Both the position numbers and the translations under genes were made by a program. Positions 34,201 through 43,949 of a stretch of DNA of 64,000 bases are shown here, in pieces. How positions within the stretch are numbered: position 1 is the first letter of the stretch; every line of letters starts with the position of its first letter. Source of the DNA: Crossaster papposus (Eukaryota > Echinodermata > Asteroidea > Velatida > Solasteridae). The notes below the pieces were generated by a model. The model had not been told where the DNA came from, ran no database searches, and saw only the letters and a list, made by a program, of their open reading frames with translations. The DNA is taken from positions 1,054,001 to 1,118,000 of the forward strand of contig JBAIAA010000648.1 of the NCBI GenBank assembly GCA_037893245.1, written 5' to 3'.

Positions 34201-36633
34201 ACCACAATACCTGGCAGCACAATCGAACACGACTCTAAGTTTTTCTGGTTTGTTAGGATTCAGAACGCAGTGATGAGGCAAGTACCAAGTTCGCCCCGGT
34301 GATGACCCTAGCTCGTGCTCAGGTACCCTTTCAGCAAACCCTCTAGTTAACAGATTTTGAATCTCTGCAGAGTATCTTGAGTGTAAACCAGGGTCCTTGG
34401 TTAACCGCTTGGCAAGGGATTGCAAGCGCCTCTCTGCAACAATCTTGTTCTCAGGCAAGTTAGGAGGGTTTGTCTTGAACGGTATGTCTAACTGGTAGTG
34501 GCCATCAACGAGGGTGATTGAGTCGTTCCACGTCTTGACTGCCCTTTTGTCATCGAGAGAGACGGTTCTGTCATCTGATAGGTCAGTGGTGTCCAGCTTC
34601 CAGAACCGCTCGACCTGCAACTCAAGACCGCCCTGTACAAAGTTAGACACTGCTGCCGCCGGACTCCCACTGGCTAACGGTCCGTTTACTGTCCATCCAA
34701 GGCAGGTTCTGACTGCGTAGGGTTCGCCTTCCGCGCCATGTCTCACCTCCAATGGAACCAGGGCCTGGGGGGCATCTTGTCCAATGAGAATCGTCACACC
34801 CTCCCTAGCCACGCATGGAACAGGAATATCTCTCAGGTGTTTAAACCCTTTTAGATCCTCATGGGTAGCGCAGGAATCTCGCAGAGTGGGAAACTCTCTC
34901 AGAGCGTGAATCTTGGGAATGCAGAGAGGCTTTCTGGTGTGGGCCTTGCCGACAGTTCCAGTTATATCCAACGAAACCACAAGTGTTCGCACTTGTGAAT
35001 TCCTGGTCAATGTGTCCAGAGACAAAGATTGTGTGGTGCCATCTACACTCAGCATTTTCACCAACTCCATAGAGCAAAACGACCTGTTGCTCCCGGGATC
35101 AAGTAGAGCGTGAGTCTTGAGCCACTCCCCACTACCTGCACCTCTCACCATCACAGCGACAACTGGTAGGGCTACCTTGGAGTGTTCTTGTGTGGACCCA
35201 CAAGCGAGACTAGTTGCTCCAACTTTCTGATCATTAGACGACTCCTTAGGAGGAACACTGCCACCTCCAGAATTTGGTCTCTGGAATACACCATGCAACA
35301 TCCTCGAGTGTTTTCCCTTGCAGCCTTGGAAACCGCAGGGAGCTATCTTACACTGCCTTGAGAAATGTCTACTGGAGAGACAGTTGAAACACAACTTGTT
35401 ATCACTTGCCACTTTGCCTCGATCAGAAGGAGACATCTTCCTGAAGTTGTCACATGCTGCGAGTACATGAACCCCAGAGCACAATGGACAAGCTGTCTGC
35501 TTCACCAATTCAGTCTTGCCACCTCGATGCTTGGAAACATCAGTCCAAACCCGAGACCTCTGGTCGTACTCACTGGTTGCTTGTACGTTATAGTTAGATC
35601 CCCTTTTCACGAATGGTTTCTCTTTGATGACGTTTCGATCTTCCAACCCGTAAACTGGATCGTTTGCTTCTCGGGCTGCTCTGCTGAGAAACTTGACAAG
35701 TTCTTCAATATTTGGGTAGCTGCCAGTGTTGTCTAGAAAGCCCACAGCCTTAGAGCGCCATTTAGCCTGCAGATATTGTGGCAGTCTCTTTACGATGAGG
35801 CCAAGGCTTCTCTTCGTGTCGACTTCATCAACCCTTTTCATCGCTGTCAGAGCGAGTGTGCAACTCCGTAGATCATCAGCTAACTTCTGGATACCTCTGC
35901 GTTCCCCAGGCAGGATGCGCGGGCCCTCTGTAAGTTTACTGACCCAGGTTTCTGAAATCCTGTACTCGTTGCCAAAACGTTCATGTAGCAGTTCTCTGGC
36001 CTTGGCGTAGCCCTCGTCTGGCTGCATGACAGCACAACATCGGATAACTGCCAGCGCCTCGCCTTCACAGTACTGAAAAAGGCGGTTTAGCTTGGCACTG
36101 GCCCCAACGCTGGCATTCCCAACAGCTGCATCAAAGCTAGAGATGAAGATCCAGTAGTCGAGTGGGTTACCAGTGAACTTGACAAGTTCGCACTTCGGCA
36201 AAAGCAGTGCGTCAATCATCTCACGTTGCAAAGGCATCGTTGCCACGGGCGATGATGGTTGCACTGGAGCAGACGGTTGCACTGGCACAGATGGCTGCGG
36301 AGTACCAGCTAACCACTGGTCTACCTTCTCTGCAGCTGTCGACCCAGCTAAGTTCAACTTGGGCTGGTCTCCATGTGAAGATTGTCCATCAATGTCATCT
36401 AGAGCCCTTTGCTCCGCCTCGGCCTTAGCAATTTCGAGCTGAAGTTTGCACTCTCGCTTACGCTGTTGTATTTGAAACTCTTCTTCTTCAATGGCTTTCA
36501 TCGCTGCCATGTTTGAAGATTCTACCTTTAGACTTGCTAAGGTAGCGGCTGCTCTAAGTCTAGCACTGCTAATTGAACTGGAAGTAATAGCTTTGCTGGC
36601 TTTACTGGCTTTACTGGCGTTTGAAACTGACAT
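31264..36633 (-). CDS. BEL/Pao gag-pol polyprotein, 1,789 codons, uninterrupted
   Basis: Starts at an ATG (MSVSNASK) and stays open to TAG. Approximate order: Ala/Lys/Glu-rich coiled-coil-like N-terminus (1-85); DUF1759-type gag (145-310); CCHC-like knuckle CFNCLSSRHFSRQC (about 415-428); aspartic protease with ALLDPGSNRSF (about 510); reverse transcriptase with RVVFDCAA, and catalytic FYVDDLL (about 923); RNase H with HHFSDAS (about 1106) and FWSDSMVV; integrase with an H-H-C-C finger (about 1415-1462), then catalytic-core segments VGVDCFGPF, VYSDNGTNFVG and GGVWERQIR (about 1498-1607); and a C-terminal DUF5641-like part. The protease reads DPGS where DSG or DTG is commoner, as in some BEL relatives. 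All enzymatic motifs appear intact, so it could be an active copy; expression is unknown. Overlapping plus-strand ORFs are shadows. Confidence 0.95.
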   Translation of the reverse strand: MSVSNASKASKASKAITSSSISSARLRAAATLASLKVESSNMAAMKAIEEEEFQIQQRKRECKLQLEIAKAEAEQRALDDIDGQSSHGDQPKLNLAGSTAAEKVDQWLAGTPQPSVPVQPSAPVQPSSPVATMPLQREMIDALLLPKCELVKFTGNPLDYWIFISSFDAAVGNASVGASAKLNRLFQYCEGEALAVIRCCAVMQPDEGYAKARELLHERFGNEYRISETWVSKLTEGPRILPGERRGIQKLADDLRSCTLALTAMKRVDEVDTKRSLGLIVKRLPQYLQAKWRSKAVGFLDNTGSYPNIEELVKFLSRAAREANDPVYGLEDRNVIKEKPFVKRGSNYNVQATSEYDQRSRVWTDVSKHRGGKTELVKQTACPLCSGVHVLAACDNFRKMSPSDRGKVASDNKLCFNCLSSRHFSRQCKIAPCGFQGCKGKHSRMLHGVFQRPNSGGGSVPPKESSNDQKVGATSLACGSTQEHSKVALPVVAVMVRGAGSGEWLKTHALLDPGSNRSFCSMELVKMLSVDGTTQSLSLDTLTRNSQVRTLVVSLDITGTVGKAHTRKPLCIPKIHALREFPTLRDSCATHEDLKGFKHLRDIPVPCVAREGVTILIGQDAPQALVPLEVRHGAEGEPYAVRTCLGWTVNGPLASGSPAAAVSNFVQGGLELQVERFWKLDTTDLSDDRTVSLDDKRAVKTWNDSITLVDGHYQLDIPFKTNPPNLPENKIVAERRLQSLAKRLTKDPGLHSRYSAEIQNLLTRGFAERVPEHELGSSPGRTWYLPHHCVLNPNKPEKLRVVFDCAARYCGTSLNERVLQGPDMMNKLIGVLTRFREHKVGLMGDVEQMFHQVGVSKEHRDVLRFLWWPEGDPTRPPEVFRMTVHLFGGVWSPSCATFALRRTADDNETTFSRDAVLAVKENFYVDDLLKSFKSEDDAALMVKQLMQLLAKGGFHLTKWICSSRKVMDSIPTAERAKTVSNLDLDHGRLPVERALGVRWDTERDQIGVKIKTRRGCHTKRGLLSILSSVYDPLGFVCPFVLTAKILFQNECRIVGKGWDEPLEVSTEDQWAKWLDDLPRLEQFAVDRCLVPDGFGVVSECCLHHFSDASQNAYGSVSYARLINSDGDVHCSFLIGKSRLAPLKTMTIPRLELSAAVVAVRMDQMLRRELRLQVQGSTFWSDSMVVLQYISSHSKRLQTFVANRVATIHDGSTASQWRYVNTQQNPADDASRGLDAQGMLDKDRWRKGPDFLWKTEDSWPVTPKVPSLQEKDKEVKRVALSRAIEVVDQDDPVDRLISRYSSLYGLRKAVAWILRFVKWLRKHRPRKLDDDKGHQRLTVGELQDAELAITRSVQRRHYKVELHDLLAGKASVQRQSPVYSLEPRIDVCGVLRLGGRLRLAPVMPTCKYPAILPRDSHLATLMVRHAHEVLSGHSGKEHVLSLIRRQYWIPKVRPLINRILKECVLCRRLRGLPGVQRMADLPAYRVTSGQPPFTHVGVDCFGPFYVKRGRCREKRYGCIFTCMSIRAVHLEKLHTLETDSFLNAFLRFAARRGTPERVYSDNGTNFVGGEIELKAAIQHIGTSKQTESFFLGRKIEWRFNPPAASHMGGVWERQIRTCRKVLSALLRDQVLDDERLDTLFCEVESIVNDRPITAVSDDPKDLEPLTPNHMLKLGHGHPVPLRDLKATDQYGKRWKHVQFLVEQFWKRWTAEYLPTLQIRQRWIEPQPNFKAGDLVLVRDDNLPRSQWPLARISKTFPGGDGLVRSVEVRTSAGSLVRPITKLCLLEGVRG

Positions 36634-36851
36634 TTTAGATTATCAAACTACAGCAGTGAAAATGGAATGGAAATGCAGTATGATCTACAAAGAATATGTG
36701 AAAATCAGAAAAGAATTTGTCAACCAGTCAATCAATGAATCTACATTAATTATGCGAGGTAAACAAAGACTACAACGAGTAATCAAGCAAGAAAATGAAA
36801 CAATAATCAAGCAATCAATCAAATATTTGCACAGTTCAAAGTATACAGTTC

Positions 36852-37055
36852 GATGAACTTGGAATATCCACACCCGGAATCCGGTAGGTGCTCGTCCAAA
36901 GGTCACAGGTCACGGTTCGATGAACTTGGGTTATCCACGAACACGGAATCAGGTAGATGCTCGTCCAAAGGTCACAGGTCACAGTTCGATGAACTTGGGT
37001 TATCCACGAACACGGAATCAGGTAGATGCTCGTCCAAAGTTCAAAGGTTGCTGTA
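36852..37055. repeat. 68-bp repeats in the BEL leader with DR1 motifs
   Basis: The unit beginning gatgaacttgg recurs at 36852, 36919 and 36988 (two full copies and a partial third). The first two contain AGGTCACAGGTCA (36900-36912 and 36969-36981), a perfect direct repeat of the nuclear-receptor half-site AGGTCA spaced by one base. The third has a decayed form. They lie in the untranslated leader between the 5' LTR and the gag ATG. Confidence 0.8.
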
Positions 37056-37285
37056 CACGTGGCTTGACCGCAATCAAAATGTCCAAGATGACGTGATCCA
37101 TAATCCAAATGTTGTCCAGTAAGTAATGCAACTGCAAGACCACGATGACATGCTCTAACTTAGCGGGACGCAGGATGGGTCAGTCACTGCATACATATGT
37201 ACTCCCTGCTAGAGCCAGAAACAGTAGGTGCAACCCTCACGTACTCTGGACAATGAACATGGGTGATGGTCATCAGTTGGGGGCT

Positions 37286-37303
37286 GTCTCACTCGGGATG
37301 CCA
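37286..37303 (-). promoter_or_regulatory. Candidate tRNA primer-binding site
   Basis: On the minus strand, about 37 bp inside the 5' LTR, the sequence reads TGGCATCCCGAGTGAGAC, beginning with the TGG expected opposite a tRNA 3' CCA. The matching tRNA could not be named by eye, and the offset from the LTR is longer than in many elements. Confidence 0.45.
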
Positions 37304-37340
37304 ATGTTGACTTCATGAGAATAGCTCAGAGTCATTAAAC

Positions 37341-38038
37341 TGTAACGCAATTCTGTTGCCTTTGTGCCGAACCCGTTGGAACACTCTCATATATTGATCA
37401 TTAATGACACTTTCCACGCAGGTGTTTGACTTGTGGAATGTAACTAGGTTTAATCTGAAATTAAACACAGATCAAAACGATACATGCAAATGATATGTTA
37501 CCATGACAATATAGTACATTTGTTTAACATAACCATAAGAGAAGTACAATCAGTTATTTGAGTTTGAACAGAAATCATTAAAACTATCAGGACATGAAGC
37601 AACTATAACAACCGTTATCCCCACAGCATGTCTGCCCAAACTTTGGTTTCTAAGAGTCCAAATCCTATCAAAGTTTGCACACAATAATAAACGGCCATAA
37701 ATCCAACTACTCACGACTTTGTTGAGCACAGGTTGTACAGTAGCACACAAAACAGAAAAGACGTCAGGTTAATTGTTTTCTTCAGGTAATTGATCGGTGA
37801 TTAAAACACAGAAAACGTTGGGACATATTTTCTCTCCCAAAACGCCGAAATCAATAAGTATTCCCATGCATGTACCACACTGCAGTCGCGCACATGAAAC
37901 AATGTATATAAACCATGCACAGAAATACCACATGGTTGAGGCGAACAATATTGACCTCCAGTGGTCTACAAACAATAATGTGGGTGATGCATGGTATAAC
38001 GCACCTCCAAATAGTTTTAGGGAAAAGCCTGCGTTACA
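37341..38038 (-). repeat. BEL element 5' LTR
   Basis: 698-bp copy at the 5' side of the minus-strand element; no mismatch to the copy at 30404-31101 was found on reading through. It should hold promoter and start site, but no core promoter can be assigned with confidence. Confidence 0.95.
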
Positions 38039-38043
38039 ATGAC

Positions 38044-39024
38044 TTTGAAGATTCTAAAAATGAAAAACGTATGTTCTTATTTGTAACACTACATGTATGT
38101 ACAGTAAAAATGCACTTTATTGGAACGCCTTTCCTAAACTTCATGATAAACAAAACTAATTGGGAAGATATGCTAATAAGTTACCTCATAATGAAGTATT
38201 CCTTTAAAAAGAAACATTATTTCATTACCATGTCATGCTCAAATAACCTTCGTCTTCACACATTAATATGTAATTGAAATTGTATTTATTGAATAAAACA
38301 GCATTGATACTGACTGCTGGAATTAATTATTGTGGTATTAATTAATGCACAAAATCTTGCACCAGTAAAATGCAATACTGTGTTAACTGAGAATTCTTAT
38401 CACAGGGGTTTGTTTATTAATTGGTGCTTCAGACGTGACCCTCGAAGTAGACAAAATCTAGAAGCACTCAACTCAGCATCTGCTTCAAACAAGGCCACAT
38501 GTCTGATAGAGGCCGAGCGACTAAAAAGAGACTAATCGCGAAAACCTGAGTGAACGCCAGTGCGAATTGCCCAGACAAGTGGCCTTTATCAATCTGGTTT
38601 GGATTTCTTATGTTAACCTTTGTTTTCAACTGGAATCGCTACCGAAATGGTAGCGTCCAATCAGCGAACGTATCTCTGCGTGACGTCAGCTTATATTTGA
38701 GTTGGACTAGTTCATTTTACAAACAGAGAATGTCCAATCATGTCACTTACAATATTTAGCTCAAATCATTAGTTGCTTCCTAATTTATTGCAATTTTGCA
38801 TGTAAAATAGATTTAAATGTGATATCTTGTATTTATCATTCATAGGCCTATATTCAACTCAGAAGCAACATTTATTTACGTTTTTTTACCTTTTCTTACA
38901 TGCTTTGATATTGAACGAATCACGAACGAAGCCAACTGGGAGATCGCCGTTCTGATTGGGCGTATTGGCATGCTAATATGTATCTATGAATAATTCATGC
39001 CGAGCAGTGAAACCTACATTGCAA
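38044..39024. other. Element interior, no gene seen
   Basis: AT-rich interior of the large TIR element to the right of the BEL copy. Short ORFs lack recognisable motifs. Confidence 0.5.
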
Positions 39025-39112
39025 AAGGCCTCGTGACATTCGTCACTCGGTCGCGCGTTCACCCCAGGTATCTAGACTCATCCCAGCCGCTTAGCCAGAG
39101 TCACGAGGCCTT
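39025..39112. repeat. 88-bp segment with 13-bp inverted ends
   Basis: aaggcctcgtgac at 39025-39037 is the exact reverse complement of gtcacgaggcctt at 39100-39112. Between them is a GC-rich 62 bp without tRNA-like folding that I could recognise. Possibly a tiny foldback element. Confidence 0.55.
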
Positions 39113-39113
39113 G

Positions 39114-40740
39114 TCAAAAGGCTACCCCCACCCCCTCTACCGTATTTCCTAAAAATACCTACTAAAATTCATTGTATATTTTGAAAACCTTCGAAGAATA
39201 AACTTTGTCGGACCAAATTTCATATCACCAGCGAGACAAATCAAGTTTTTTTTCCAGTTCGCGACCCGCGCCGAGCCGAGTATCGATAACCGAAGCCATA
39301 TGCCAGCCGAAGCCTCCCGAAGCCTGACCGTACGAATCGTTTTGGCCGCCATTTTGCTTTGTGATGAAGCCCGGAGCCTAGCCAAGCCCAAGCCAAGCCC
39401 GAGCCTAGCACCAAACCCAAGCCTCAAGCCCCATTTGGTAAACGCCCTATGTTTCGCACCACCAACCTCAATCTCAAAGGTAAGCTGCAACCATTGATCT
39501 CCATAATTAGCCTCTGTCATGACCTTTCTAAAAGGTCAACGCAAGGAAAATTGTCAAAATGGCGGCGCTTACCAACAGCAACACGTGTGTCGTCGATGTC
39601 AGAACTTTATGGCTTACGACGGAGCTCTAAAGGCTGTGGTTATTTCGAAAGGATAAATCGTAGGCATAAGGCTAAATGTCATCCAAAACCGTAAAATTAC
39701 GAAAGAGAAAGAAACAGCGACTGAAAAAATGGTCAGTTTGTGAAAGCGTGCTGCGCTATATACGTACGTGTGTAGCTAGCAGATGTCAGACAAGTCGACC
39801 GTTGAGACAACTCGCCCGTTGAGACAACTCGCCCGTTGAGACAACTCGACCTTTGGGAGAGCTATAGCTGTACTTCGACGTTTACATTGTTTATAAACAG
39901 TTAATGTTGGGCCGACTTTCCTCATGCAATGTTGCCATACTTCTTTGTTGACAAACTGCAAATTCATTGTACCTTTACCATGTTAATGTTATTAATGCTT
40001 GCTATTTATCCTCTGTTAACAATTTAGGTGTAAGCTTAGTCCGAAAAAAACACCAAAACGGTGGCGTCCAGAAATTGTGCACACAATCGACCGAGTGCTC
40101 CCTAATTGGTCGTGGCGCAATTGAATAATTCTTGAAAAATTCAAGTTTAATATTTACGAAGTTCTTTTAATGTCAGGTTTCAGTCAATAAAAGGGTAAAA
40201 TATTACTAGATTTCACAGGCGTCTGTACATTTAATGTGACAGTATTTAAAACTGGTTTTTAAATTAACATTGCAGGATTGTTGAGGTTTAACGTCCATAT
40301 AGTAATTATGTGAACCAAGTGCTTGTGTGTAAAGCCCCAAATTTATATTTGATGTCAAAAAATAATTAAAAATACAAAAATAATATTGCTTGTACATGTA
40401 TCAAGTTGTATGAATTGGCCCCAGAATTTGTTTACTGTTTGGCATTCAAATATGGCTTTCAAATAAAGCTTCAGTTCAGTGCCACTGAATTTTTTGTTTT
40501 GTTTAAATGTTAATTGGGCCTAACCGGTTTTCTAAGGAGCATAAATATACGGCGGGTCTTTTCAAGTGCAGGAAAGAAAATCTAGTTTTATGATTGGCCA
40601 TTTTTTATTAAGTATTTCCCCGCAATTCACTAACTATCTGTTGTCTTTCCTCCATGGTATAGCTACTTACGTTAGTTTTACGCGCGAGCTCGGAAGCCAT
40701 ATTGACAAATTTCCTCAAAACGCCCTCTTCGGTTGATTTT
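39114..40740. other. Element interior with inverted fragments, no gene seen
   Basis: A run of agcc/aagcc words at 39290-39430 gives Gly/Leu- or Pro-rich frames without gene character. At about 39488-39527 the sequence attagcctctgtcatga faces its inverted counterpart tcatgacagaggctaat at about 40748-40764. The part at 39460-39490 is also inverted relative to 28082-28112. The right inner arm of the element therefore looks rearranged. Confidence 0.45.
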
Positions 40741-40775
40741 CGTCATTTCATGACAGAGGCTAATGGAGATAAATG

Positions 40776-41003
40776 GCTGCAACACTGTTTTATCCATAGC
40801 GTACCGTGACCGATAATAGACACGACCGATGGAAGGAGGTTGGGCCGCATAGTCTTAGATCCAAGACGTCTTGACGGTGTGAGTAGCGCGCCACGCATGC
40901 ATGCCGTACCCCTATTTAGCGCCTGTATAATACATGCACCACGTTTTGGATCCAAGACTAGTGCAGTAATTTATTTCGGGTATTCGGATTGTCTCGCCAA
41001 GTT
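40776..41003. repeat. Right TIR, inner part
   Basis: Diverged reverse complement of 27864-28081, including ccacgttttggatccaagac and aggaggttgggccgcatagt. It is separated from the outer right TIR by the insertion at 41004-43154. Confidence 0.88.
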
Positions 41004-43154
41004 TAGTCTAGCCCTAGACCCTTGTGTTATTTCGGCGCCCACGAGCGCAGATTCGTTAACGCTGTCTCTTTTTCAAATCCCGGCTTCGTGTGCGTTTTGG
41101 TCTCATGCATGCGTAGTTTACAAAATGCAGCTGGATCCATACTCGCACTGGAGCCGACGTTTAACAAACGTACATGGCTTTGGATTCCCCAAAGGGTCTA
41201 GCACTAGTTGGCAAGCAATTGTTAACTTTAACCTTAGTTTTCGACAATTCTCCCTCGCTTTTCCGAGGGATCCAATCAGCGACCGAGTTTGAGCCTCAAC
41301 ATGAATTATTCATTATACACAAATATAAGATATTACTGTGTGTGTACGTGTACACAAGACAGTGCACATTGTGATGGTGACTGTATGCACGTACATGTCA
41401 TATGCATTGCGCTATTAAATGTGCAGACTTTTAATAGCATTGTGTGGCCGATCTTCCGGGGGCATGGCAGTGCAAGCTAGCTACATGTACAGCCACAGGT
41501 ATCGCGCGTACCGGTCGGCCAGCCACAGGTATCGCGCGTACCGGTCGGCCCGCTACAGCATCGATATGTTATGGTGCTTCGGCGCGGTGCGTTTTTTTTT
41601 ATTCCAGTGTATCGAACGTACGTCAGTATTAGCCTAAAATCTAGTGAGACCGTGCTTCATTTTGGCAAACAGTTAATTACCTGCAAAAACTACCTTTCCC
41701 TGAATTACAATGGGAAATTTATGGTGGCCCTGGAGGGACATAAAAGTCGTGATTTTTTGGGCGACTAGTTAGTAGTTGTGAAACTATTCGCGACTGGTTG
41801 TGAATATTTTTGCGACTAGACGCGATTTTTTTTGCGACTGCTCGCGAGTAATTTTGTGACTAGGTGTGAGTAATTCGCAACTAGTTGTGAATATTTTGTC
41901 GCGACTAGTCGTAATATTTGTGAATATTTTCTGCGACTGTTCGTGAATATTTTGTTGTAAATAATTTGTGATGAGTCGTGAATATTTTCGCTACTAGTCG
42001 CAATTTGTTTTCGCAACTAGTGAAAATATTGACGACTATTCGCCCAAAAATATTTACGACAAGTCGTGAATAATTTCACGACTAGTCGCAAAAAACAAGT
42101 CGAAAAAAATTCACGACTAGTTGCAAATTTTGTCACGACTAGTTGTGAAATTATTCGCGAATAGTTGTGAATTTATTCGCGACTGGTCGTGAAAATATTG
42201 ACGACTAGTCGTGAATTATTCACGTAATATATTCCAGTATATTCCAGACTAGTCACAAAAATATTCACCACCAGTTGCAAAAATACTTACGACCAGTCGC
42301 AAATAAATTCACGAAGAGTCGCAAATTTGTTCACTAGTCGCGAAAATGTTCACAACTTTTGATATCCCTCCAGGGCCACCATATAAATTAGCATTCATAA
42401 CAAATTCAAACACCATAGAGAAACACCTCTGCACCCGCAGTCACAAATAAAGGCCGGGGCAGCTATGATTTGCTGTGTCAATGTACAGTACATGTACATG
42501 TATGTACATGTACATTATGTACTGTATGGTGCGAAATACGGTACCCTCTGGAGACGTGGACACAATGGGGACAATGGAAGTGAAAAGGTCTCCAAAGGGT
42601 AATTTCTATATAGGTCTCCATTAGGAAATTCACGAATTAGATTTTTGGATTGTACTTAAATTACTTAAAAGCTAGGGTTAGGATGTGGGTTAGAGTTAGT
42701 GTTTGGGTTAGGGTATAATATAGGGTATATTGGGTCGAAATTTCAACCCAGGAAAATAATTGTGGTTAAAATGGAAGCATTTTGAAAAAAGTGCTCGACT
42801 TTCTAACCATTTTGTACACGAGAACAAAGCCATGTCTCCACAGTGATTCAAAAATGCGAATACATGTACATGTACAGTCACATACGGCCGGGTCAATCGC
42901 GGCGTGTAACGTTTTGCGTAAACACATTAACCCTCGCACGAATTTGCCTAACCGTCCATCATTATCACGTGATATGAGTACTGCATATATTACAATAGTC
43001 TGACCACGCCCCCAATGTGCCAACTTGTCCAAGACCTTCCAGTGAGTCCAGTTCACGGGTGCAATTTCCTCTGGAAATAGCGCCCTCTATAACGTCGGTG
43101 GTTTGTGTCAGTGATCGCGGAATAAACAACACGAAGGTCTTGAAACCAAGACTA
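41004..43154. mobile_element. 2,151-bp insertion with 9-bp target duplication in the right TIR
   Basis: The left TIR is continuous, but on the right the matching sequence is broken by this segment. It is flanked by direct CGCCAAGTT copies (40995-41003 and 43155-43163). Its ends are TAGTCT and AGACTA, with weak further inverted similarity. A 9-bp duplication is typical of Mutator-like elements, but no transposase is present. Inside are the foldback at 41722-42381, a 31-bp tandem duplication near 41495-41555 (cacaggtatcgcgcgtaccg), and TTAGGG-like words near 42672-42727. Confidence 0.82.
41722..42381. mobile_element. 660-bp TA-flanked foldback made of CGACTAGTCG repeats
   Basis: The ends TGGTGGCCCTGGAGGGA are inverted and bordered by TA on both sides (41720-41721 and 42382-42383). 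The interior is a chain of degenerate words of about 20-30 bp around cgactagtcgtgaatatttt, itself palindromic, so the whole element can fold on itself in many registers. No ORF of note. TA duplication suggests mobilisation by a Tc1/mariner-like transposase. Confidence 0.8.
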
Positions 43155-43795
43155 CGCCAAGTTCCGCCTATACATATTTCTGAGTTGTTCGTACATTTCT
43201 GAGTTGTTCGTACATTTCTGAGTTGTTCGTACATTTCCGAGTTGTTCGTATATTTCCGAGTGGTTCGTATATTTCTGAGTTGTTCGTTTATTTCTGAGTT
43301 GTTCGTTTATTTATGAGCTGTTTGTTTCTTTCCGAGTTGTTCGTTTATATTTCTGGGTTGCAGTTCGTTTATTCACAGAGCAATGGTTTATTTCGGAGTT
43401 GATTGTTTATTTCGGAGTTGCGTGTTTTCTGAGTTGTTTGTTTGATTCGGAGTTGTTTGTTTATTTCGGTCTTACTCGTACGGCGGGCGCACAACATTTG
43501 TTTGTTTTTTCGTCCATTTCGCGTTTTCTTTTATATATGTTCTGTAAATCTGTAATTGTATTTGGTTTCAATTTGTTGTTTTATTTTATTTTATGTTATT
43601 CGTTGTTTTGTTTTTGTGTAATTTCGTTTGTCTTTTGATTTCGTATTTTTGTGTATTTTCGTTTGTTTAGTTTCGTATTTTTGTGTATTTTTGTATGTTT
43701 GTGTATTTTCGTATGTTTTTCTATATGTTTTTGGCGTTGCAAGCTTTATTATATAGTTATTTATGTTGTCTTTTTTGCCCTATTGGCCGCCCATA
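43155..43795. repeat. Right TIR, outer part
   Basis: Reverse complement of 27135-27871 with a few substitutions and a lower number of internal subrepeats (about 641 bp against 737). It ends in GGCCGCCCATA next to the AAACAC duplication. Open frames through it mirror those of the left TIR and are low-complexity. Confidence 0.9.
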
Positions 43796-43949
43796 AAACA
43801 CAACAAGCAATTACAGGAAGCACATGCTGCAAAGATTTCCTCTTGGCAAGTAAAATCACAGCAGGTCTGAGCCACACCAGGTTCTGGAAGAGTTGCTTGA
43901 AAAGCTGTTCTTCTTGTGCTTGATGATGTACAAGCTAACGTTGACGAGT
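43796..43949 (-). pseudogene. DUF7869-type gene, terminal exon (5' part) cut by the insertion
   Basis: On the minus strand a polypyrimidine-AG acceptor (ttctcattacag) opens the exon at 43949. The frame, entered with one base from exon 4, gives a Ser/Thr stretch, then CCDFTCQEEIFAACASC and NCLLCF, a Cys-rich and probably metal-binding segment. It meets the element border at 43796 and, if read through, stops after four codons inside the TIR. The continuation of the same codon frame is found at 27128 (EHFRSDNSC), 16.7 kb away. This Cys-rich segment before a DUF7869 region agrees with what I recall of the family. Confidence 0.85.

Larger units (their letters stand above)
30404..38038 (-). mobile_element. 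Complete BEL/Pao LTR retrotransposon
   Basis: Two 698-bp direct LTRs (30404-31101 and 37341-38038) bound a 6.2-kb interior with a single long minus-strand gag-pol frame. Both LTRs begin TGTAACG and end CGTTACA. The element is flanked by the 5-bp duplication ATGAC (30399-30403 and 38039-38043), as expected for BEL/Pao. No difference between the LTRs was seen by eye, implying very recent insertion. There is no env-like frame. It sits inside the larger TIR element and on the same strand as the interrupted host gene. Confidence 0.95.
27135..43795. mobile_element. 16.7-kb TIR element inserted in the DUF7869-type gene
   Basis: Both ends start TATGGGCGGCCAATAGGGC in inverted orientation; the first ~95 bp of the two ends look identical. 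The flanks are the perfect 6-bp duplication AAACAC (27129-27134 and 43796-43801). Deleting the element plus one AAACAC joins the two exon parts in frame, which confirms both borders. About 7.6 kb is a nested BEL element and 2.15 kb another insertion, leaving roughly 6.9 kb of own sequence. No transposase, polymerase or integrase of its own is visible, so it is non-autonomous. A 6-bp duplication with ~1-kb TIRs recalls Polintons, but their usual AG ends and genes are missing; superfamily is open. Confidence 0.9.

Noticed and set aside
42672-42727. Interstitial telomere repeat
   Set aside because: Only a few irregular GGGTTAG-like words; too short and degenerate to call.
27135-43795. Polinton/Maverick
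   Set aside because: Size, long TIRs and 6-bp duplication fit, but the termini are TATGGG rather than AG and no polymerase B, retroviral-like integrase, ATPase or capsid genes are present.
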